DNA of 64,000 bases. It comes from Luzula sylvatica (taxonomy: Eukaryota > Streptophyta > Magnoliopsida > Poales > Juncaceae). Shown here piece by piece: positions 1-12,270 of this stretch (positions within the stretch are counted from its first letter, which is position 1; each line of letters opens with the position of its first letter). The translations under genes and the position numbers were made by a program. Location: contig OX326961.1 of assembly GCA_946800325.1 (NCBI GenBank), forward strand, positions 4,504,655 through 4,568,654. The letters are read 5' to 3'. The notes beneath the pieces were generated by a model. That model did not search any database. It was given only the letters and a program-made list of their open reading frames with translations, and was not told the DNA's origin.

Positions 1-480
1 TGTCCAGTTGGCAAAGTTCAAACTTCTCATGGTGTTCCTGGACAAAGATTTCACTCCACAAAAATTTCTGATTTGATGTCTAAAAAAAACGTATTTAATG
101 AATCAAGAAATTAAATATAGTAATGATAATAAACATATTTATTCTTTTTTTATATTTAAGGTTGGTTAAATCACCATGTCTTGACATGTGTCCTTGGATG
201 ATAAATATGTTTAAAGTTTCAGTTAAAATGTAAGTGACAGTTTAGTGTAATTGACAAAGTTCATGCGTCTCATGGTGCTAATCCGGATTCAAATTCGGAG
301 AATCACATTTTTTTTCCATGGAATGAGTTCTGCATTTTGATTTTTGAAAGAAGGTTTGATAAATCTCAAAAATTTCAAAAATTTCTGATGTGACTAAAAA
401 GATTGTATTCAATGAATCAACAAACAAAAAATTAAATAGCGTAATGATAATAAACACATTTAATGAACTTTATAATTATA
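1..480 (+). repeat. Dispersed repeat with tRNA-like Pol III boxes, copy A
   Basis: This stretch is related to 52800-53200, in a similar order. Shared words include 'gataataaac', 'aaatcaccatgt' and 'atttctgat'. Near 243-254 there is an A-box-like TAGTGTAATTG, followed about 40 bp on by a B-box-like GATTCAAATTC. In the other copy the boxes are TAGTCCAGTTG and GGTTCGAATTC, closer to the Pol III consensus. A tRNA-derived SINE or a repeat carrying one is the simplest reading. The left edge lies outside the window and I see no clear TSD. Confidence 0.4.
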
Positions 481-3191
481 AATTATAAATACATCTAATG
501 CAAGTCTAAAAAAGAAAACATACATTTATTTATTTTTAAAATATTAATTACAGGTTTAAAAATTACATTTAAACTATGTTACGTGGATACTTTAATAATG
601 CAGAAGCATCTCGAGAATGCGGGTATACGATACAAATACATTTGCGATGCTGTTCGGATACGTATCAGATATGCCACGCGGAGTACTCTGATTATTTTCA
701 GATTTATTTTTGACATAATCAACTTGGATACTTCCAGGATACGGCTAAGGTACTATGTTTAGGATATTCCGACCAATATCTTCGGACCTATTATTGTTTT
801 TATATAATTCTTTTTTAGATACTTCTAAATTAATCTCATGATACATATAAAATAGGTCTATGATATTATTATGATATTTGTATTGTTTGATTGATTTTAT
901 TTATTTTCGACATATTTAATTTAAAAATATTTTTAATTATATTTATATAATATAAATATATTAAAATAATAACTCTATAGCTGTATCCATATTCTGGAAT
1001 TTTTAAAATTGTTATTTCGTCATATCAGTATCGTATCGGATGCAATACGTATCCGTTCAATATATCATTTACGATTTAACCAACTACGATTGAAGGAGAG
1101 GTAAATGGAAGTCACTATTTTATATCATGACCACACAGCCATGATTATGACCCATTTGAAAAACAAATTCGAATTAAAATGCGATCCACTAAATACAAAC
1201 TTTTGTCAAATAGATTCCTTCTGTTTTATTTTCTATAACGAAAAATGTTTTATTTGGCACAAATATTATTTTACGTTAATAAATTCAATTTCCATAGTAT
1301 TTTTTGATTAAAAATACTAAAAAACAAGTAAGGCATTATGGTTATGTCATATTTTAACAAATTTCTTATTTCTTCTCTTAGGAAATATGTTTCCTAATTT
1401 ATTGACAATATTAATTTTATTTCAATATTTACCAATTTAAATTAATATTTAGACAAAAACCTATTTTTAATGTCTTGAATAAAACTATATATTTGCAAGA
1501 AACAAGGTACATGTTTTTTTTGACAAATATATATATTTGAATAAAAAAAATGTACAAAAAGGAAAAAAAAATCAAATCAAAACTATCTCCTTTTAGACCA
1601 AAATATATATTTATTATTTTGGATAAACTATATATTTGGACAAGAAACAATTACAAGTTTCCTTTTTTTAAAAGTATATTCGAATAATGTATAACAAAAG
1701 AAAATCCACCTAATTTTTTTTTGAAAGCGTATATATGTTAAAATAAAATTATGTATAAAAGAAAAATAAGCAAAAAAAATCTAACTAGAAAATATCTTTT
1801 TTTACACAAGTATATATATTTGATATTTAGACAAAAACGATAGATGCTTCTCTTTGTTTTCGAAAAAATAATCGATATATTAAAATAAAGAAATATATCA
1901 CAGAAAAATTATTATCATTTGAAATTCTCAAAATCAGTATCAATATGATTTTTTCAAAGAAAAATCTATAGTGAATGTTAAAATTTTTAATTTTAATGTA
2001 TATCCATATAATGACAATTATGATCCAGAAATGCTCAATTTTTTTGAGATAAAAAATATATTTTTTTGTATATGATTTGCAGAATTTCTAAATATCAAAT
2101 AAGCGGTTCTACAAATTCATAAATATTGTGAATAATCATACAAACTACATGACATATTATCAGTAAGTTCGTAAAATTTTAGAAAATAAAAATACATTAA
2201 ATATCCAACCCGAAGCGGAAGAAGAAAATCATCTAGTACTAATTATGACAATAAATTAGTATCGAATAAATACTTCAATATGAAATTCAAACACTGATGG
2301 TTAGTCAATTAATTTGATACGTTTTTAGTGGATTTACATAGTTTTGTTGACATTATAATGGACCATTTGTTTCACCCACTGCCAAAAATAATATTGCTGC
2401 ACACAATATATGAGAATTTGTTGGTTCCTTGTAGGTAATAATTCGTTAATCGGCGACCCTTGTTTTTCTCTTGAGAAATGTGACACGAGAGATGCACATA
2501 CACTGGATTAGGTGAACTTTGAAACAGAAACCATACACAGGGGTTGGTGAATTTTGAAACAGAATTTTGAGGAGAATTTGGTCAAGGGAAGCATGCATGA
2601 TTAATGCGTGGAAATATATGGTTGCTCATGATTCATCATTGACGTATGTACAACGTCCGCACTTCATGCAATGGGGTTGGAGATGTTCTTAAATGACCTT
2701 ACTTTTAAAAAATGTTTAGGGTTAGCAATATCTAAGATTATAGTTAGCAAAATCATAATCTAGATTATGGCCATTGCAAATGGTACAAAAAAGAAGAAAA
2801 AAAAATCCGACTAAGGCGCGCCATGTAATTTTTCCGTGTTGGTTGCCTGACCGGTGAACTTTTGAATATTATCATTACATTGATAAATTATCAAATTACT
2901 TTTTAAAAAAATATATAGAAAAAAGTTCTATCATAAAATCACACAAAGATATATGATACATTTAAAATTATATATCATACATGTGAAACTATATAATATT
3001 TTTTGTACTTGGAAAAAGTATAACTAAAAGTATAAATACATTTAAAAATGTACCACATAAATATATAACATATGTGTAAGTATTCATACCATGTATTGTA
3101 CTTAAAAAAAAAATCATAGACCAAAAAAGTATATATAATATATATAAATTTATAACACATAAATATATCATACACGTAAAAATATATAATA
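481..3191. other. AT-rich intergenic sequence without a gene
   Basis: No coding region is supported. Between about 590 and 1085 there are repeated GTATC/GGATAC words (for example near 610-700 and 1020-1060), as seen at the ends of some degraded plant hAT elements, but I found no matching termini or TSD. The rest is homopolymer-rich AT sequence. Short reading frames here have the composition of random AT-rich DNA. Confidence 0.5.
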
Positions 3192-3230
3192 CTAGCATGA
3201 TACTCGCGAAAAATTCCGCGCGTCTTTGTC
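3192..3230 (-). mobile_element. Probable Helitron 3' end (minus strand)
   Basis: Read on the minus strand, an imperfect GC-rich hairpin (about 3204-3222, CGCGCGG ... TCGCGAG) is followed by TATCATG and the terminus CTAG, then a T. Helitrons end in a short hairpin followed by CTRR and insert between A and T. The other end of this copy is not identified. Confidence 0.45.
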
Positions 3231-3698
3231 GGTACGTATTTGTTTGTAATGAAACTAAATCAATAATTATGTATCCAATGAAAGAATTTAAATACCGTAT
3301 ATATTGTAAAAATCATTGTTTTACATTATTATTTTGTTTTATCGAACAATCAAGTTATCATTAATTCTCATGAGAAAACATTAGTTTTCTCAATCATTAA
3401 ACAATTTTTACGCGATATTTATTTTGCACGCATAAAAACAAATCATAACATGTCAACACAATTATTGCGTTTTGAAATAACCATAGATACTCTAACAATT
3501 TGAGCTTCGCTCATACTTCCCACAAATACATACATTATTTCGTCAATCAATAAAGGAGCCGGCGGCACACAAAGATTCATTTTTAGTATGGCAAATCCTT
3601 CATATCATACTTTATCCAAATGACGTTGATAATAAATTTTACATATTTTGTATTTTTGTAAAGCTAACTAACCTTTATATAATAACCATTTTAAAAAT

Positions 3699-3701
3699 TA
3701 A

Positions 3702-3760
<59 letters not shown>

Positions 3761-3761
3761 G

Positions 3762-3795
<34 letters not shown>
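3699..3795. repeat. (TAA)n-(TTA)n inverted microsatellite
   Basis: About 60 bp of AAT/TAA repeats are followed, after the short spacer 'gttg', by about 35 bp of the complementary TTA repeats. The two halves could fold into one long hairpin. Similar arrays lie at 5410-5510, 5680-5732 and 7440-8158. Confidence 0.9.
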
Positions 3796-3796
<1 letters not shown>

Positions 3797-4035
3797 GTAA
3801 TAAATAATTAAATTAAAATGGAGGATTTGCATATTTGCTCTCCTAAAAACAAAAAATATATCAGTTTTATCGTTCGAAAAATTAAAATATCATATTTATC
3901 CTTCCAACAATCTAAAATATCATTTTTATGACCACAAATATCATATTGATCCTACCAAAATCCAGAATATAATTTTAAACCTTGAAAAACTTAGAAACTA
4001 TATAAAATACAAAATCACAATAACAATAATAAAAA

Positions 4036-5192
4036 CTAGCTTTATCCCCGCGCAATTGTGCGGGATGTTTTTTATATAATTATTTAAATAGAATTAACGC
4101 GTGTGCGAATTAACGCGCATGCGTTTGAACTAAATTAATCAAATCATGACATATTTGCAAATATCGTGATGTCAATAGATGCATAAGGTTCATGAAATTA
4201 GTCTATCACGGATATTATTTTCTAATATAATTTGTATAAATAGCATTTGTTCAGGTGCTTCTAAAATCGATTAATATAATCAGGACATATTCGCAAATTT
4301 TAATATGTATGTAAAATAGGAAAAAAAAGACCAAATGTAAAAAAGAACCAAAATGTAAAATAAGAAAAAATGATCAAAATGTAAAAAAGGACCGAAATGT
4401 AAATAAAAAAGGAATATGTATGTAAAATAGGAAAAAAAACCAAATGTAAAAAAGGACCAAAATGTAAAATAAGAAAAAAGGATCAAAATGTAAAAAAGAA
4501 CCAAAATGTAAATAAAAATGGACCAAAATATAAATAAAAATAACCAAAATGTAAATTTAAAAAATAGTTTTTTTATACAAAAGCCTTTGATGACGTGGAG
4601 GCTTAGAATTGCAAAAACATTGTTTGATTTATGATGTTTTTTATATAATTATTTAAATAGAATTAACGCGCATGCGAATTAACGCGCATGCGTTTGAACT
4701 AAATTAATCTAATCATGACATATTTGCAAATATCATGATGTCAATAGATGCATAAGGTTCATGAAATTAGTCTATCACGGAGATTATTTTCTAATATAAT
4801 TTGTATAAATAGCATTTGTTCATGTGCTTCTAAAATCGATTAATATAATCAGGACATATTCGCAAATTTTAATATGTATGTAAAATAGGAAAAAAAGACC
4901 AAATGTAAAAAAGGACCAAAATGTAAAATAAGAAAAAAGGATCAAAATGTAAAAAAGGACCGAAATGTAAATAAAAAAGGAATATGTATGTAAAATAGGA
5001 AAAAAAGACCAAATGTAAAAAAGGACCAAAATGTAAAATAAGAAAAAAGGATCAAAATGTAAATAAAATAGGACCAAAATGTAAATAAAAAGGGCCCAAA
5101 AGTAAATTTAAAAAATAATTTTTTTATACAAAATCCCTTGATGACGTGGAGGCTTGGAATTGCAAGAAATTTGTTTACTTTATACATATTAT
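4036..5192 (-). mobile_element. Helitron, minus strand, with internal tandem duplication
   Basis: On the minus strand the element ends in a near-perfect 18-nt hairpin (4047-4064) followed by GATAAAG and CTAG, with a T after it: a textbook Helitron 3' end. The opposite edge (about 5181-5192) matches the 5' end of the Helitron at 6947: both have TGTATAAAG, then TTGCAATTC and CCTCCACGTCATCAA. The body is a head-to-tail duplication: 4065-4633 and 4634-5190 align at an offset of 569 bp, and the second unit lacks the hairpin. Each unit contains a minisatellite built from 'ccaaaatgtaaa' words. No Rep/helicase coding sequence is present, so it is non-autonomous. Confidence 0.7.
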
Positions 5193-5416
5193 TAATAAGA
5201 AGAGAGCTTTACATATTTATGATCATAAACTCCCAAAATATCATATTTATTATTCGAAAAATAAAAATATTACATTTTTTTTTTGAGTAAATTTGGAGAG
5301 AGATCAAAGGCTCTCTTCCAAAAAAATGAATACTATATTTACCCATCAAAAAAATTAAGAACATCGTATTTACCATTGAAAAACTTAAAAAATAAAAAAA
5401 ATCCAAAATAATAATG

Positions 5417-5462
<46 letters not shown>

Positions 5463-5469
5463 TAATAAC

Positions 5470-5504
<35 letters not shown>

Positions 5505-5700
5505 AAAGAGAATATATATATATTTACCCTCTAAAGAAAAAAATATATCATATTTATTATTCGATAAATACAAATATCATATTTATATTTTACCTATCCA
5601 AAAATCCAAAATATCATTTTTACCCTTGAAAACCCTAGATGATATGAGAAATATCCAGATTAGAGATAATAATAGTTATAATTTTATTATTATTAATATT

Positions 5701-5732
<32 letters not shown>

Positions 5733-6946
5733 GGGGATTTACATTTTTTCCTTCTAAAAACCCAAAAATATCATATTAATCGTTCGAAAAAAATTCAAAT
5801 TTCGTCACAATTAATAAAAATTTAAACCAAACAGCTACAATAAGTCTTCAAAATAACACTTTCAAGACTTCTTTGCAATAGAAAGAAAAAAATTAAAAAA
5901 AATTAAAACCTAAAAATAAATTTATTTCAAAAACAAATTGGTTTAGGATAAAAAAAATACTTCAAACAATATTTGTGCATATATAATTCGTGAAAATAGA
6001 TGAATGATTGTTCTTTGTTGGTGTTTGGGTGTATAGAAACATGTCTATTCAAAGAAATAAATTGCTTAAATTTTTTACAACATTTATATCATCAAAATGA
6101 ATGGTCTAAATTTTTGATTTGACGTGCAAGCATGATTGAAGAGAAAAAAATGTGTAAAATTATATAGAAGTATACATATAAATATAAAAGTCTAAATTTA
6201 TGTATATTGTTATATAATATTTTTTGGAATGTACTAAGATATAATGAATCATGTCTATTTAAAAAATTCAAGTGTTAAAATAATCTAAGTCATTGTTTAT
6301 TACAATGAATGAATGGTTTGGATTATGGTAATGTGGAAAAATGTGAGGACAATAATTGTATGTAAGATTATCATAAAGTGACAAAAGGGAAAACAAATTT
6401 TAATATAAACCTGGTTCATGTATAACACTATATAGATTCTTGTTTGACATGTATTAAAAATATCATGAGCCATGTCTATTTGAAGAACACTATTGTTGAA
6501 ATTATTTTGAGCCATGATTCAAATCAAGAATAATTGATGGTTGAGATTATAGCAACGTGGCTAAATGTGGGAGAAAAGAATTTGGATAAGATTATCATAA
6601 AGAATCAATGTATTGTTCTAAGAATATATATCAAACATATAAAATGTATATTATGCATCTACAAACATATGATACATAAAATTATATGATACATATAAAA
6701 CTGTATATCATGTATCTAAACTATACGATCCACATATAAAACGTACACGTAAGAAATACTTAACATACATCTTGAAAGTACATGGTACATTTGAAATTTA
6801 TAAATATTTGAATGAGTAACGGCGTGTGTAAAGGTGTAACGAATCATCGTGCAAAATCATTTAAAAAAAATAAGAAGTTAAAAATCCTTCTAATGATTGG
6901 ACCTATTATATTATAAGTTAGTATATTATTATTATTATATATTATA
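5193..6946. other. AT-rich intergenic sequence with (TAA)n arrays
   Basis: No gene. There are TAA arrays at 5410-5510 and 5680-5732. Similar words around 6060-6120, 6240-6300 and 6480-6540 ('gtctatttgaagaa', 'ggttgagattatagcaacgtgg') suggest an old local repeat. Reading frames of poly-Ile, poly-Leu or poly-Tyr across the arrays are artefacts. Confidence 0.6.
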
Positions 6947-7461
6947 TCTTATGTATAAAGTTAAGGAATTCCTTGCAATTCTAGGCCTCCACGTCATCAA
7001 GCGCCTTTGTGTAAAAAATATTTTTTAAATTTACACTTTGGTCCTTTTTATTTACATTTTGATCCTTTTTAGTTTTAAAATTTACATTTTGATCCTTTTT
7101 ATTTATATTTTGGTCCTTTTTAAATAATATTTGTTTTAAAATTTACATTTTGATCCTTTTTATTTAAATTATTATATATATATGTATCAATGTTTTAAAT
7201 AACGTGTAGCGGCACGCAACGTTTTTGACGTTTAATTTAGCGGTTAACGTTAGCGGGCGATATAGCGCCGCTTCACCATCCCAGCGGAGTTTGATCAAAA
7301 TTATTATTTTTATAATATGAAATATGCATATAAATATAATTTAGCGGCCAATATTATAAGTAAAATTATATCAAATGCTTATTTATATCAACCTCACAAA
7401 CTAACATAAATTAAAAATAAATCTCTAAGAAAAATATATTAAAATTATTATTATTATTAAA

Positions 7462-7508
<47 letters not shown>

Positions 7509-7664
7509 TTTTATTTTTATTTTATTATTGTGTTGTTGTAATTATAATAATGCTAATAATAGTTGTTGTTGATCTTATTCTTCCAATAATAATAATAATA
7601 ATTATTATTATTATTATTTAATAACAATAATTATTATTGCATAGTAATAATATTAATAATAATA

Positions 7665-7721
<57 letters not shown>

Positions 7722-7882
7722 GTTATTGTTATTTAATACACATAATAATAATAATAACAATAATAATAATAATTTATTGTTACTATTATTTAATAACAAT
7801 TATTATCATTGTGTAATGATAATAATGATTATTATTATTGTTATTATTATTTAATAACAATAACAATAACAATATCAATATC

Positions 7883-7976
<94 letters not shown>

Positions 7977-8065
7977 TGTACTATTACTATTATTATTACT
8001 ATCATTATTTTATTCTATTTTTATTATTACTATTGTTATTATTAGTTTTAACATTATTATGATTT

Positions 8066-8158
<93 letters not shown>

Positions 8159-8393
8159 CACGCTATAGCACCGCTACGGCCGCTATATTTGAACGCTTCA
8201 TGCTATAACAGTCCGCTATAGCGTTGCAGCGGAACAAAATGCTACAGAGCTAAATTCCGAAGCGATGCAGCATTTATCTCCTAAAATCCGCTATAGCGCG
8301 CTATAGTGTCGCTGAAGCGCCGCTATTTAAAACACTGGTGTATATATATGTATATATATAGAGATTAGTGAAATTGCGCGAGGAAAAAACTAG
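6947..8393 (+). mobile_element. Helitron, plus strand, split by a hAT MITE
   Basis: The 5' end TCTTATGTATAAAG follows an A. The 3' end AATTGCGCGAGG-AAAAAA-CTAG (8375-8393) precedes a T, as expected for insertion into an AT dinucleotide. The 5' subterminal sequence (TTGCAATTC, CCTCCACGTCATCAA) and the 'tttacattttgatcc' minisatellite are the same family as 4036-5192. Without the nested hAT MITE the element would be only about 300 bp. It has no coding capacity. Confidence 0.65.
7188..8337. mobile_element. hAT-type MITE containing expanded TTA/TAA microsatellites
   Basis: The left end begins CAATGTTTTAAATAACG and the right end reads CGCTATTTAAAACACTG, giving imperfect terminal inverted repeats of the CARTGTTTTAAATARCG type. 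Both subterminal regions are rich in AGCGG/CCGCT and GCTATA words (7200-7280; 8160-8330), as in Ac-like hAT elements. The interior (about 7440-8158) is almost entirely alternating TTA and TAA arrays. The flanks are (TA)n, so an 8-bp TSD cannot be defined. Confidence 0.75.
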
Positions 8394-10588
8394 TATATTA
8401 CATAGGTTAGTGATATCGACATGACATAAATTTACTTGATACATGAAAGTTAATTTCAAATAACTAATTTACCCTTATTTAATGATTGTATATTTTTTGG
8501 AAAGAAAATTATTTTGTATCAAATGGAGATATAAATAATGTATAATTGGAATAATTTGATCTTTGTATTTATATTTTTCAAGCTCGTGACATTTAATTGT
8601 GTCAACCAGATTTAAACAACATGAACACCTTGAAATAAATAAGATTAAAAATGAAAAAAATATTGCCATGAATTATAAAAGTAACACGATGAAACCGTTG
8701 GAATTCATCTATTTAGTGAGAAAAATAAATCGATGATTGCACCAAATTCAACAAATTTTATAAAATTAAAATATTTGTACCTTATGCAAAATAAAAGAAT
8801 ATCCCTTCTTCAAACAAATAAAGTTAATTCTTGAGATATTGAAGATTAAGAAGTTGAGGATTGACCAGTAGTCATCAAGTAATGGAGGCAGTTAGGAAAA
8901 ATATTTTTAATTGTTGTCAAGAATTACCGATCAAAATTGGAATTTTTCAAATTTTGATTTTCAATGATTTTGTTCATGATGAACATGATTCAAACTTTCT
9001 AAATTTTCTCTAGACATTTTATTTCACTAGATTCTTTCCAAATTACGTATAATTATTTACAAGGATGAATTAGTTATTTTAAATTAATTTTTATGTAACA
9101 AATAAAACAATTTCCTGTCAATATCACTAACCTATTATATATATTATGATTGCTCAAGGCAAATAAATCAAAATAATAGAAACAGCCAAACATAAATCTC
9201 TTACCAAATCCATTATTTATAAAATATTTGAATATAAAGCTATATTTCACAATGATGGACTAACCAAAATAAGTTAAAACAGTTTATCATAAGTTGTTGG
9301 TGATTGGTGGAGAAAAGACAACAAAGTGAATTTGAATTGCTCATGCATGAGTTAATCTCCCGAAGGATTAACAGCGTAGAATCTAATTGTCACAGGTTGC
9401 TCATTTTTGTCATTTTTCTATTTTTAAAGTTGAGTTGATTTCCACATCTGCCAACCATATTATTTTATGCCGCAGCGTGTGCCTGTATAAAGTATTTTCA
9501 AAGTGTGAAAATTCAATGTCAAATTTGGTAAAAGGTTTGTGACCCGCATTAAACCCTAATGTAAAATGTAATATTGTTTTAAAACTTTTTTGGATATTTT
9601 GGTAACTTCATGTTTAAATGCTTCAGATTTAATTTATCTTATATCGATTCTAAAAATAAGTGTATTGATCCTTCCCTCCAAAATTCAGTACTCCCACAAG
9701 ACTAAACGTGACGTCACAATTTAGAAACATATTGTTAGTTTAGAAATAAACATGGGTTTAATTTCGCAATAATTTTGATTTAGACAATCATTAGCATGTG
9801 TCCCATTTATAATTAATTTATGAATGCTGATTCCAAATTGGTTGGTCATCATTAAAACTTTGTTCAAAGCATAAACATTCAACAGGGAGGGTCACGGGAG
9901 CAGGTGTCGTTTTTATGAAAGATTGTGCTGGAAATATCTTTGCATCATCCATGTTCAATCATAAAAGTTTACATAAAAATTCTCCTATTGGTTTAAGATT
10001 ATAAAAACTCATTATGAAAAATCATAATAAAAGTATTATCATTATTTTTGGAAATAGATAATTATTGAAAATTTTCTCATTTTGTTGAAATGGGATAAAA
10101 AGTGAACTGAAATTACGTCAAAATTTTATTATGAAAGCCTTCGGACCAATTTTTATCTGAACTCAATTGGACAATACGTGAGTTATGGGGGAATATGATA
10201 TTGATTTAATATTTTTCTCATGCAGCTATATTGTTTCCTTATTTGTATATTATTCTTTTCAAAACTAAAACAAAAACGTAAAAAAAAATTCAAATTTAAG
10301 CGTATGGGAAAATTTAGAAAACGTTATTTACAGAATCCTAATATAAAAACTACTACTTAGTTAACAATAGTTAACAATATAAATATTTTGAAATTAAGCA
10401 ACATTACAAGGGAAGTACATGGAGCGGATTAAATCCGAATACTATTAGAGCATCCACCCGAATGAGACCGGTAAAAGTCCAAAAAAAACGCTCATCAGAG
10501 GAATTTTATTTGGGAATAGTGACCCTCACCACGGGTAATCTAAACATGTCTTCATCCTTGTAGTGATACTCTGTTTATTTTCCACGTG
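8394..10588. other. AT-rich intergenic sequence, no gene seen
   Basis: I found no coding region, RNA gene or bounded repeat. Reading frames are short and of random composition. Confidence 0.6.
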
Positions 10589-10596
10589 TGTAGAGG

Positions 10597-10871
10597 CAGA
10601 GGCGGATCCAGGGGGCCGAGCGGCAGGCCCGGCCCCGCCTATGAAATCGAAACCGAAAAAATAATCATTGAAAAAGATGATTTTGGTTATTAAAATTGTA
10701 ATAATTAAAATAAATTTTTTTATATTTCACAAATAGTGATAAAACAAATGCTTATGAGTTGAGAGGTATCAAGTTCAAATCCTTCGTACAATAAATTTCG
10801 AATTTTTTTTTAGTTCGGCCCCCATTAAATTCGTCTCCCTTCTTTATAAAATCATCATTGCTCCGCCCCTG
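10597..10871. mobile_element. Short hAT-type MITE (CAGRGGCGGA ends)
   Basis: The ends are CAGAGGCGGATCCA and, inverted, CAGGGGCGGAGCAA. The flanks are TGTAGAGG (10589-10596) and TGTAAAAG (10872-10879), an 8-bp TSD with two mismatches. Length is 275 bp. Inside, near 10760-10790, 'gagttgagaggtatc' followed by 'agttcaaatcc' resembles tRNA A and B boxes, so part may derive from a SINE. Confidence 0.7.
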
Positions 10872-11266
10872 TGTAAAAGTAATATTTTTGTTACTAAATT
10901 TCAAAAACAATAGAGAACACAAAAGTATACAAAAATACAATGGAAAAAAACTACAAAACGATATAATGGCAAAATGTAAAATGTGAAAAAATCCAGCCAA
11001 GTTTAAAATTTTAGTAAAACCGAAAAATAAAAAATAGGCGAACACAGCATAAGAAAATATATACTGCAACCACAAAACTATATAATGGTAAAATGAATCT
11101 GGTAAGAAATATGAACAAGTTCAAAATTTGAGTAAATCTAGAAAAATGAAATAGAGACCAAATAAAGAAAATACAAAATTAAAATGAATGTAATGATCAC
11201 AAAAGAAAATGAGATGATGCAAAAAAATTAGAAATAATATCACAAAAATATTTAATTATTTATTAT

Positions 11267-11584
11267 CTTAATATAATTTAACATTTAATCCGTTTAGAAC
11301 TCCGTATTGTATACCACATAAGCAGATTTTATAATTAATGCATTTACCATGTCATATTATTTATCATCTAGCCTTAATATAATTTAACATTTAATCCGTT
11401 TAGAACTCCGTATTGTATACCACATAAGCAGATTTTATAATTAATGCATTTACCATGTCATATTATTTATCATCTAGCCTTAATATAATTTAACATTTAA
11501 TCCGTTTAGAACTCCGTATTGTATACCACATAAGCAGATTTTATAATTAATGCATTTACCATGTCATATTATTTATCATCTAGT
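11267..11584. repeat. Tandem repeat, three 106-bp units
   Basis: The unit beginning 'cttaatataatttaacattt' starts at 11267, 11373 and 11479. I saw no differences between the three copies except at the outer edges. It lies about 690 bp upstream of the BAHD start codon. Confidence 0.95.
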
Positions 11585-12157
11585 ATAAATTAAAATTAAG
11601 AATAATTATCATTTATTGTCAATACATTAATAATTGACGAGATAATAAGAAAAACGGAAAAACATTTTCGAATATTTTCAAATGAGGTATTTCACCATGT
11701 CTCTTTATTTCTCCCACAAAATCATGATACAAATCCCAAGTCCATTAATTCATAATTATCACCCTCTCAATTAACGGTTAATCAATATTTATTAATAAAT
11801 GAATATTTTTTAATTAATCTTTAATCTATAACGATCTTAATTATGTATTAAATTTTTAATAAATATGAATTAATTATTAATTAACTTTGTTAATGATGAA
11901 TTAATTGGGAATAATGACGTCACGATGATGCAATGACGATTTTGTGGAGGAAAGTGAGGGACAGGACGTAATTTTCCTTTTCAAATGGACTTCCTCAACA
12001 ATTCTTCTAATGCGATCGGTCCAATGTCCACTAATTTAATGATCTGCACTTTGAACGTGTCAATAAACTTGGACTTTCCAGCCACTCTCCTTTTTACAAT
12101 TAAATAATCCCTGCTCTAAACTCAATATCTTCACCTCTTGAACTATAGCCATTTACC
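11585..12157. other. AT-rich upstream region of the BAHD gene
   Basis: It contains many ATTAAT words (11750-11910) that could fold on themselves, and TGACGTCA-like words near 11914-11935. No other gene is visible. Whether these words act as control sites cannot be told from sequence alone. Confidence 0.4.
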
Positions 12158-12165
12158 TATAAATA
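12158..12165 (+). promoter_or_regulatory. TATA box of the BAHD gene
   Basis: TATAAATA lies 105 bp upstream of the ATG. Transcription would start around 12190-12200, leaving an A-rich 5' UTR of about 75 bp that ends just before the start codon (gagacaATGG). Confidence 0.65.
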
Positions 12166-12270
12166 CATAATAAACCATTCCAAATCATGCACACCCCACA
12201 ATAACAGATTACATAGAGAACAAAGAACAAGAAAGAAAAAAAAATATCGAGGGATAGAGGAAGTGAGACA

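Noticed and set aside
4280..5187. Phe/Tyr/Leu-rich minus-strand frames resembling membrane proteins
   Set aside because: Translation of the 'aaaatgtaaa' minisatellite in the Helitron.
7809..8062. Frames coding poly-Ile, poly-Tyr and poly-Asn
   Set aside because: Direct translation of (TTA)n/(TAA)n microsatellite.
3699..8158. Possible CRISPR-like regular repeats
   Set aside because: Repeats are simple trinucleotides or tandem minisatellites without unique spacers, in a plant genome.
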